Source: CAIJZX01 sp043766165 (GTDB lineage Bacteria > Patescibacteriota > Patescibacteriia > SBBC01 > CAIJZX01). From it: DNA of 40,944 nucleotides. Shown here piece after piece: positions 36,376 through 40,944 of the stretch. Below the pieces are notes generated by a model. The model saw nothing but the letters and a program-made list of their open reading frames with translations, ran no database searches and was not told the origin of the DNA. Position 1 is the first letter of the stretch. The number at the start of each line of letters is the position of its first letter. The position numbers and the translations under genes are program-made. The stretch is taken from contig JAYUIJ010000092.1 of assembly GCA_043766165.1 (NCBI GenBank), forward strand, positions 1 to 40,944, written 5' to 3'.

Positions 36376-36402
36376 ACTATACAAAAACTACTAATTTGTC
36401 AA
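36376..36402 (-). promoter_or_regulatory. Promoter of the 35777 gene
   Basis: Minus strand TTGACA (36397-36402), 15-bp spacer, TATAGT (36376-36381). Confidence 0.6.
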
Positions 36403-36443
36403 GTCTTGGCATGTGCACTAAGCATTTGCTACCCACAAAGCCC

Positions 36444-36472
36444 TTGAACGATTTTGCTAAATACGATACAGT
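36444..36472 (+). promoter_or_regulatory. tRNA-Val promoter
   Basis: TTGAAC (36444-36449), 17-bp spacer, TACAGT (36467-36472), 11 nt before the tRNA. Confidence 0.65.
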
Positions 36473-36482
36473 GTTCCGGCAT

Positions 36483-36559
36483 GGGCGGTTAGCTCAGATG
36501 GTTAGAGCGCCACATTGACATTGTGGAGGTCAGAGGTTCGATTCCTCTATCGCCCACCA
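36483..36559 (+). tRNA. tRNA-Val(GAC)
   Basis: 77 nt with encoded CCA. Acceptor GGGCGGT/ATCGCCC, anticodon stem CCACA/TGTGG with loop TTGACAT giving anticodon GAC, T arm AGAGG-TTCGATT-CCTCT. Confidence 0.95.
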
Positions 36560-36598
36560 GGCAAAAATCACTATGATACCGATACATCGGCTATCTTG

Positions 36599-36607
36599 TG
36601 GTATCAT
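36599..36607 (+). promoter_or_regulatory. Leaderless extended -10 promoter of the hydrolase gene
   Basis: TGG TATCAT, hexamer 36602-36607, exactly 6 nt before the ATG at 36614. Lies 40 nt after tRNA-Val. Confidence 0.5.
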
Positions 36608-36613
36608 TCTCCC

Positions 36614-37381
36614 ATGCCGAAGCACCCCAAACTCCACCACTTTTTCTGGAATTCCTACTATACGCCGTTGATTGCCGTCGTGCTGGTGGCCGGTATTATT
36701 TTGTTATTACCGAAGCACAAGGCTGAGTCGACACATGAAGTAGCTGTTGATCATTCAGCGGTGACCATTACGACGACGGATGGTATCAAATTGGCGGCTA
36801 CCCTAAAAACACCAACCAAAGCGACCTTAGCGCCAGTTGTCATCCTGCTCCACCAATACGGTTACGATCGACATGAATGGGATGCGTATCTCCAAAAATT
36901 CCTTGACGCTGGCTTTATCACGCTCAGTTACGATATGCGCGGTTTTGGCCAGAGCCCACTCAAAACAATTCCAGCTAATCAGCAAGACCACCTTAGTAGT
37001 TTGATCAAAGACTTGCCAGCGGTGGTTGCCTATGTTAAAACTGTGCCTCACGTAAACGCACAGCGGATTACTATCGTCGGTGCTTCAGTCGGCGCGGGCG
37101 TGGCGTACGTTGCTAACGGTGATGCGTTAGGTATTCATCGGACGGTGTTGTTATCGCCAACCGTGATTGGCATAGCTTTCGATGGACATACAATTACAAA
37201 CTTTTTACCTACGGGCGTTTTCGGCATTGCTTCAACCTCCGAACAAACTGATCTCACCATCTTCATGAGCAAAGTCCACGACCCAAAACAACAGCAAATC
37301 GTTCCGCAAGGCGGGCACGGTGTAGATTTATTAAAATCTCCCGGCGTACTCGAATCGGTTATTTCATGGATCAAGCAATGA
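36614..37381 (+). CDS. Membrane-anchored alpha/beta hydrolase
   Basis: 255 residues from the ATG at 36614; the longer frame begins inside tRNA-Val and is rejected. One N-terminal membrane anchor (about 16-36, PLIAVVLVAGIILLL), then an alpha/beta-hydrolase fold: oxyanion region VVILLHQYGYDRHEW, SYDMRGFGQS, nucleophile elbow GASVGAG with Ser, and the catalytic His in GGHGVDLL near the C-terminus. Likely an extracytoplasmic serine esterase, lipase or peptidase of the dienelactone hydrolase/DUF-type group; substrate unknown. Its TGA overlaps the next gene's ATG (ATGA), so translation of the pseudouridine synthase is probably coupled. Confidence 0.87.
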   Translation: MPKHPKLHHFFWNSYYTPLIAVVLVAGIILLLPKHKAESTHEVAVDHSAVTITTTDGIKLAATLKTPTKATLAPVVILLHQYGYDRHEWDAYLQKFLDAGFITLSYDMRGFGQSPLKTIPANQQDHLSSLIKDLPAVVAYVKTVPHVNAQRITIVGASVGAGVAYVANGDALGIHRTVLLSPTVIGIAFDGHTITNFLPTGVFGIASTSEQTDLTIFMSKVHDPKQQQIVPQGGHGVDLLKSPGVLESVISWIKQ

Positions 37382-38310
37382 GTAACGAACAAACCATTGT
37401 CGTCCCAACTTCGCAGCCGCCAGTCCGGCTCGACGTTTTTCTGGTTCGTCATGCCGACCTGTCGCGATCAAAAATCCAAGCCGCGATTAAAGATGGCCGG
37501 GTCACGGTCAACGGCAAAGTGACGAAAGTTCACCACACCGTTCGCGCGGGTGACACTGTTGTTGTAAACGATCTGGATGTCCAACTTATCAAAGAAGCAA
37601 AAATTTCGGCCGAACATGAGCCAGTAATTTTAGAAGAAGATGAAAATTATCTCGTGGTCAACAAACCATCCGGATTAGTGACCCACGGCGGTCCACAAAT
37701 TCGTGAATTTTCTTTAGCCGATTGGGCGGTGCAACACGATAAAAAAATTGCTGAGGTTGGCGACCAACCGCAAATCCGTCCGGGCATTGTCCACCGCTTA
37801 GATAAAGATGTCTCCGGTGTGATGGTCATCGCCAAAACGCAAGCTGCCTTCGAAGATTTAAAAAAACAGTTTCAGAATCATAGCATTGATAAACAATATT
37901 TAGCCTTAGCCTTTGGTCGCATCACCGCCGACAGTGGCCGAATTGATTTTGCAATTGCCCGCAGTCCAAGCAAATCAGGCTTGATGGTCGCCCGTCCAAA
38001 AAGTACTGAAGGCAAAGCGGCTGAAACGCATTTCCGGGTAGACCGATTTGTCGGCGGTAACACGCTGGTTCGTGTTCGGACACTCACCGGTCGAACGCAC
38101 CAAATCCGTGTTCACTTTAAAGCGGTTGGTCATCCGCTCGTCGGCGATCCCCTCTACAAAATTCGCCGTTTAAAGCTAGAAAAAGTTCCAGCCCCGCGTG
38201 TCTTTCTCCACGCCGAACGTTTAGCCTTTGACGATCTCGCCGGCAACCGTCGCGAATTTACCGCGCCATTGCCAGCCGATTTGCAGAAGTTTTTGTCAAA
38301 AGCTGGTTAA
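37378..38310 (+). CDS. rluD: RluD-type 23S rRNA pseudouridine synthase
   Basis: 310 residues from the ATG at 37378, chosen for the ATGA overlap with the hydrolase stop; an ATG at 37366 is in frame but without support. N-terminal S4 RNA-binding domain (about 16-62, RLDVFLVRHADLSRSKIQAAI), then the catalytic domain with VVNKPSGLVTHG, the catalytic Asp in HRLDKDVSGVMVIAK, and LTGRTHQIRVHFKAVGHPLVGD. Members convert uridines of 23S rRNA helix 69 or other sites to pseudouridine. RluC and RluD cannot be separated by eye. Confidence 0.9.
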   Translation: MSNEQTIVVPTSQPPVRLDVFLVRHADLSRSKIQAAIKDGRVTVNGKVTKVHHTVRAGDTVVVNDLDVQLIKEAKISAEHEPVILEEDENYLVVNKPSGLVTHGGPQIREFSLADWAVQHDKKIAEVGDQPQIRPGIVHRLDKDVSGVMVIAKTQAAFEDLKKQFQNHSIDKQYLALAFGRITADSGRIDFAIARSPSKSGLMVARPKSTEGKAAETHFRVDRFVGGNTLVRVRTLTGRTHQIRVHFKAVGHPLVGDPLYKIRRLKLEKVPAPRVFLHAERLAFDDLAGNRREFTAPLPADLQKFLSKAG

Positions 38311-38325
38311 AAAAACCATTGCTCC

Positions 38326-38354
38326 TTGACCAAACACCCTATCCCTGGTAGAGT
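38326..38354 (+). promoter_or_regulatory. rplS promoter
   Basis: TTGACC (38326-38331), 17-bp spacer, TAGAGT (38349-38354). Leader about 22 nt without a Shine-Dalgarno. Confidence 0.7.
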
Positions 38355-38382
38355 CCAGTGGCGATTTTTCAATTACATTCCT

Positions 38383-38706
38383 ATGACCGATACAGTTAAA
38401 GAAATCCCGAATTTGCAGCCAGGCCAGACCGTCCGTGTCCATCAGACGATTAAGGAAGGCGAAAAGAGCCGCACCCAGATTTTTGAAGGTTTAGTCATCG
38501 CCCGCAAAGGTGGTAATGGCATTAATGGAACCGTTATGGTGCGTCGCATTTCAGAGGGCATTGCCGTCGAACGCATTTGGCCAATTCATTCACCAATGAT
38601 TACCAAGTTTGAAATTCTTCGAACCGGAAAAGTCCGCCGCGCGAAACTCTACCACCTCCGGAAGAAGAACGCCCGTCAGCCGAAAGAGTTGAAGGACAAG
38701 AAATAA
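38383..38706 (+). CDS. rplS: 50S ribosomal protein L19
   Basis: 107 residues from the ATG at 38383 (MTDTVKEIPNLQPGQTVRVH). The L19 signatures QIFEGLVIARKGG, TVMVRRISEGIAVERIWPIHSP and the basic C-terminal KVRRAKLYHLRKKN are complete. It contacts 16S rRNA at the subunit interface. Transcribed from its own promoter after rluD, ending at a terminator at 38721-38745. Slightly shorter than the E. coli protein (115 residues). Confidence 0.97.
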   Translation: MTDTVKEIPNLQPGQTVRVHQTIKEGEKSRTQIFEGLVIARKGGNGINGTVMVRRISEGIAVERIWPIHSPMITKFEILRTGKVRRAKLYHLRKKNARQPKELKDKK

Positions 38707-38720
38707 CTTTCTAGGAAACA

Positions 38721-38745
38721 TGAACCGGGTAACACCGGTTTTTTG
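38721..38745 (+). terminator. rplS terminator
   Basis: AACCGG/CCGGTT stem (38723-38728, 38735-38740) followed by T6. Confidence 0.85.
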
Positions 38746-38818
38746 GTGTTTGAAAAAATCAATTTTTTCCTAACTTCTATAATAGAACCTTTAATCCTTG
38801 TCCTTATACAGCCGCTGC

Positions 38819-38840
38819 CCCTGCCTGCCGGCAGGCAGGG
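38819..38840. repeat. 22-bp perfect palindrome CCCTGCCTGCC/GGCAGGCAGGG
   Basis: Perfect palindrome in the 38707-39294 gap. Followed by CCTTCGATAAACTCAGGACAG (38868-38888), another palindrome-like intergenic motif. Same CCTGCC style as at 1235-1279 and 39771-39790. Confidence 0.75.
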
Positions 38841-38935
38841 TGGGGGCATTCTTTTTCTCCTTGATCCTTCGATAAACTCAGGACAGGTGAGAAAGAGAAT
38901 CAGAAAGAATCTCCGCCCGCGGCGGATCCGCCCAG

Positions 38936-39217
38936 TTAATATAACTGCTCGACTGGTGGCGGAAAGTCCTGCCCAAACTCGCATCGGCAGTAGTGGTAAG
39001 AGAAGTATGTGCTGCTCGCCCCAGTGGTCAGGACGGGAATGCAAATGCTCGAGACAAAGAGGTAGATAAAAAATGCAAAGGGATTGTACTTGGATAGGGA
39101 TTGCCGTGTACTTTCCAGTCCGCGGTGCCGCAAAGCTCGGAGAAGATCATGTGTGACATAGATTTTGGAACATCGGGGATTATTACAACGTCACAACGCA
39201 CCCAATGGTGGGTACAT
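38936..39217 (-). pseudogene. Decayed yidD-like reading frame interrupted by TGA in a REP-like hairpin
   Basis: Reading the minus strand from the ATG at 39217 gives MYPPLGAL, then an in-frame TGA (39191-39193), then RCNNPRCSKIYVTHDLLRAL, RHRGLESTRQSLSKYNPF and an open frame to the TAA at 38936. The spacing of C-NNPRCS-Y, HRG and YNPF resembles the YidD family (CRF-PTCS-Y ... HG ... CNPF), a small factor aiding membrane protein insertion. The match is distant and the normal -RCNPF- Cys is Tyr here. The TGA lies inside a REP-like hairpin (39194-39219 plus flank), so the 5' end may have been damaged by the repeat. Could also be chance. Confidence 0.35.
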
Positions 39218-39219
39218 TG
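39187..39219. repeat. REP-like hairpin, copy near tRNA-Leu
   Basis: CAACGTCACAACGCAC (39187-39202) is identical to the sequence preceding and entering hairpin 1 of the RAYT gene. Stem CAACGCACCCA/TGGGTACATTG with loop ATGG, two mismatches. Confidence 0.7.
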
Positions 39220-39247
39220 CGGTACTTATATTAGTCCCTCCTAGGCC

Positions 39248-39275
39248 TTGAAAAAAAATCCTCCTGTGCTATTCT
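39248..39275 (+). promoter_or_regulatory. tRNA-Leu promoter
   Basis: TTGAAA (39248-39253), 16-bp spacer, extended -10 TGC TATTCT (hexamer 39270-39275). Confidence 0.65.
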
Positions 39276-39294
39276 ATGGCAGCCATATCTATAT

Positions 39295-39380
39295 GCGGAC
39301 GTGGCGGAATGGCATACGCGCTAGCTTGAGGTGCTAGTTCCCGCAAGGGATTGGAGGTTCGACTCCTCTCGTCCGCACCA
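39295..39380 (+). tRNA. tRNA-Leu(GAG)
   Basis: 86 nt with a long variable arm (TTCCCGCAAGGGATT) and encoded CCA. Acceptor GCGGACG/CGTCCGC; anticodon stem CTAGC/GCTAG with loop TTGAGGT giving anticodon GAG; T arm GGAGG-TTCGACT-CCTCT. Confidence 0.95.
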
Positions 39381-39411
39381 ATACATGACAATCCCCTTGA
39401 AGGGTATGTTG

Positions 39412-39420
39412 TGTTAGAAT
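39412..39420 (+). promoter_or_regulatory. Leaderless extended -10 promoter of the 39427 gene
   Basis: TGT TAGAAT, hexamer 39415-39420, exactly 6 nt before the ATG at 39427. Confidence 0.5.
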
Positions 39421-39426
39421 ACATTC

Positions 39427-39705
39427 ATGAATGAAAATTTTCGTAGGTCAGAATCAGAACACGCCCGTGGTGTCTTATCAGTCACTGAAGAAAATCGCCA
39501 CTATGTTATTTCTATTCGCTGGGTTGATGGTACAGAGTCCACGATGTATGTCCCAATGACTGAATTTGATGTGGTTAATCCACAAACACATCACCGCATT
39601 CGAAAGTTAACCGGCAAAGAGGCAGTACAGATTCTCAAAGATCATACGGCCGAACTTCATCGCGAAGAGTTTTCTTGGGAAAAGTTTTTACCGGAGCAAA
39701 AGTAA
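39427..39705 (+). CDS. Small protein of unknown function, 92 residues
   Basis: ATG at 39427 (MNENFRRSESEHARGVLSVT). A beta-strand pair (HYVISIRWVDGTESTMYVPM) is followed by a helix (GKEAVQILKDHTAELHREEF), a compact alpha/beta fold, acidic at the C-terminus. No signal peptide or metal motif. I recognise no family. It lies 46 nt after tRNA-Leu with a leaderless-type promoter. Confidence 0.65.
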   Translation: MNENFRRSESEHARGVLSVTEENRHYVISIRWVDGTESTMYVPMTEFDVVNPQTHHRIRKLTGKEAVQILKDHTAELHREEFSWEKFLPEQK

Positions 39706-39770
39706 AAATCAATAAAAACAAAATACTGCGCAACCAGTTACGCGTATATTGTCTTTGGTGGACCCTACCG

Positions 39771-39790
39771 CCTGCCTGCCGGTAGGCAGG
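39771..39790. repeat. CCTGCCTGCC/GGTAGGCAGG palindrome
   Basis: 20-bp palindrome with one wobble, same family as 38819-38840. Lies in the non-coding stretch 39706-40246. Confidence 0.65.
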
Positions 39791-39890
39791 GTCTTGAATA
39801 CTTCGATACGGCTCAGGATATCGCCGGTCACCTCCGCGTTGTCCCGTCCAATAAAATATTTAAACGTATTCTTGCGGGATCCTGCCCCGA

Positions 39891-39965
39891 TGGTGAACCG
39901 TGCCGGGCTCGAACCGGCCACCTCTGCCTTGCAAAGGCAGCGCTCTACCATTGAGCTATCCAGGC
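39891..39965 (-). tRNA. tRNA-Ala(UGC)-like sequence with unpaired acceptor stem, probably a pseudo-tRNA
   Basis: D arm (TAGCTC AATGGT AGAGC), anticodon stem CTGCC/GGCAG with loop TTTGCAA (anticodon UGC), T arm GCCGG-TTCGAGC-CCGGC and ACCA are intact. The acceptor strands GCCTGGA and ACGGTTC do not pair (two Watson-Crick pairs and one G-U at most), and Ala identity pair G3-U70 is missing. Likely a damaged or recombined tRNA. Confidence 0.55.
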
Positions 39966-39987
39966 GTGGCACCAAAGAAATGTACGA

Positions 39988-40012
39988 GGCTCTACCGATG
40001 AGCTACCTAGGC
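39988..40012 (-). pseudogene. 5' tRNA fragment
   Basis: Minus strand GCCTAGGTAGCTCATCGGTAG reproduces a tRNA 5' acceptor strand and D arm, ending AGCC, with no anticodon or T arm following. It lies 23 nt upstream of the tRNA-Ala-like sequence. Further tRNA-like remnants (GCGGTAGAG) may lie near 40070-40090. Confidence 0.5.
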
Positions 40013-40152
40013 AAAGACACCAGGCGGAAAGACAAATAGTAATTGTGAGGGGCTGGGTTACTCAGCCTTACAGCGGTACTCTACCGCAGGGCTTTTCAGG
40101 GTATTTACCAGAGTATTGCACGGACTTGATCATTGACCTGCCCGAGTAGATG

Positions 40153-40184
40153 TGAAAAATGCTCCGACAGAATACCATGTCGGA
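40153..40184 (-). terminator. Putative terminator of the 40247 gene
   Basis: TCCGACA/TGTCGGA (40163-40169, 40178-40184) followed by GCATTTTTC on the minus strand, about 63 nt after the stop. Confidence 0.6.
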
Positions 40185-40246
40185 ATGAATGAATCAAGCA
40201 GTTACCATGTGAAAACAAACATCCTGAGTATGTGTGTAGTTTCTAC

Positions 40247-40944
40247 CTACTTCAGCCGTTGTTGCTCAAGATTGCGCTGAATTTCTTCCCGTGCCTGATC
40301 TAGAATTTTTTGACGTTCAACTGAAGTTTGAGCTACTTTCATCCGGACTTGGTACTGCTGATAGGCTTTATCGAGAGCCGGGAAATCACTAATGGGTCGC
40401 CTGATCGGCGTCCAGGATACATCGGCACGCTGATCGGGAAAACCATAGACGTCCATCCCACCGTTAGGACCGTCGATCGCGATGTGCATGGCGTAATCAT
40501 CGACCGTCATCGAACCAAGAAACCGACCATCACGGCTTACCAAGAAACGATCAAGGTCATCAAATGACCGTGTATTTGTTATCTCTCTCGCGTGCTTAAT
40601 TCGATCAGCGGTAAGCACTCCCCGCTCAGTCAGCGCGTGAAAATGGGCATAGGCACGTCCCTCGTCCTTGGCGAATCCTGCCGACATATCGAGGTTTTCC
40701 GCGCCACGATTAAAGACATAATCCGCGGTCCCCGGACCACCGATCCGATCAACGTCCTTCAACATATCAATATATTTCCCGTGTCTGAAATGATCCCAAT
40801 ATTGTTCTTGACCGATAGTTTGGGCGACAATATCGACTCCGGCTAACTGATCGGCATACCCCGATTCATCAAACGACAGGTGACAGGCGGCATCTAACCG
40901 ATGTCGAAGATATTCGGCCGAACCTTCATACAAATTTCTCCGCA
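40247..40944 (-). CDS. Protein of unknown function, C-terminal part (cut by window edge)
   Basis: At least 232 codons, open to the window edge, so the N-terminus is missing. The visible part is acidic and hydrophilic with a beta-type segment (RDGRFLGSMTVDDYAMHIAID) and a C-terminal coiled coil (VERQKILDQAREEIQRNLEQ). The sequence does not match a family I recognise. A TTG at 40933 could be a start, but no Shine-Dalgarno is within view and the frame stays open upstream. Confidence 0.65.
   Translation of the reverse strand, partial: RRNLYEGSAEYLRHRLDAACHLSFDESGYADQLAGVDIVAQTIGQEQYWDHFRHGKYIDMLKDVDRIGGPGTADYVFNRGAENLDMSAGFAKDEGRAYAHFHALTERGVLTADRIKHAREITNTRSFDDLDRFLVSRDGRFLGSMTVDDYAMHIAIDGPNGGMDVYGFPDQRADVSWTPIRRPISDFPALDKAYQQYQVRMKVAQTSVERQKILDQAREEIQRNLEQQRLK

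Noticed and set aside
38936..39180. RNase P RNA on the plus strand, suggested by GGCGGAAAGTCC
   Set aside because: Only one short block matches; the second universally conserved block and the expected helices are missing.
39191..39193. TGA recoding as an amino acid (as in some CPR lineages)
   Set aside because: TGA serves as the normal stop for several clear genes here, such as the ABC ATPase and the alpha/beta hydrolase.
39709..39975. 88-residue minus-strand reading frame
   Set aside because: It is the translation of the tRNA-Ala-like sequence (peptide SSMVERCLCKAEVAGSSPARF is a known artefact of translated tRNA).

Overview
The window reads as a chromosome segment of a small-genome bacterium, most likely a member of the Patescibacteria/CPR. 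This is inferred from gene content and style, not from a phylogeny: many short unrecognised proteins, a four-helix-bundle (S23/IVP-type) gene, leaderless or Shine-Dalgarno-free core genes, membrane thiol-redox proteins (DsbA-like, DsbB, VKOR-like), a MacB-type ABC pair, and many GC-rich intergenic palindromes. TGA is used as a normal stop throughout, so the code is standard.

Layout. 1-2.2 kb: a minus-strand operon of a degenerate metallo-beta-lactamase-fold protein, a single-pass membrane protein and gyrA (cut by the window edge). 2.3-7.7 kb: two unrecognised proteins, a four-helix-bundle gene flanked by inverted heptad-repeat arrays, rpsA, an XRE-type regulator, and a REP-associated tyrosine transposase whose own reading frame contains two REP-like hairpins. 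7.8-9.8 kb: ABC ATPase and MacB-like permease. 9.8-17.3 kb: a minus-strand block of exported proteins: a TonB-C-like protein, a small beta-rich protein, a parallel beta-helix protein, a lipoprotein and two paralogous beta-rich secreted proteins. The two paralogues have similarly organised upstream regions, each with a REP-like hairpin pair. 17.9-24 kb: DsbA-like / GpsA / VKOR-like operon, then a copper operon (ArsR-YHS regulator, CopA ATPase, TauE-cupredoxin fusion, CopZ-like chaperone). 24-27.5 kb: a PHA-granule-domain-like protein, a D-2-hydroxyacid dehydrogenase, CsoR and DsbB. 27.5-31.8 kb: unrecognised proteins, mostly in single-gene units, and a promoter-to-terminator structured RNA of about 345 nt with no identity I could assign. 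31.8-40.9 kb: ftsH, a polytopic membrane protein, tRNA-Ile(UAU), two unrecognised proteins, tRNA-Val(GAC), an anchored alpha/beta hydrolase overlapping an RluD-type pseudouridine synthase, rplS, a decayed yidD-like reading frame, tRNA-Leu(GAG), decayed tRNA remnants, and the 3' part of an unrecognised gene.

Two expression styles stand out. Recognisable core genes nearly all lack a Shine-Dalgarno sequence, and six of them or their neighbours have a -10 hexamer exactly 6 nt before ATG, as expected for leaderless mRNAs. The unrecognised, mostly minus-strand proteins nearly all have an AGGAGG-type Shine-Dalgarno, a TTGACA-type promoter and a private terminator whose hairpin often touches or contains the stop codon. 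The copper and thiol-redox genes form a plausible cell-envelope functional theme: copper export and sensing by two regulators (ArsR-type and CsoR) next to extracytoplasmic disulfide chemistry.
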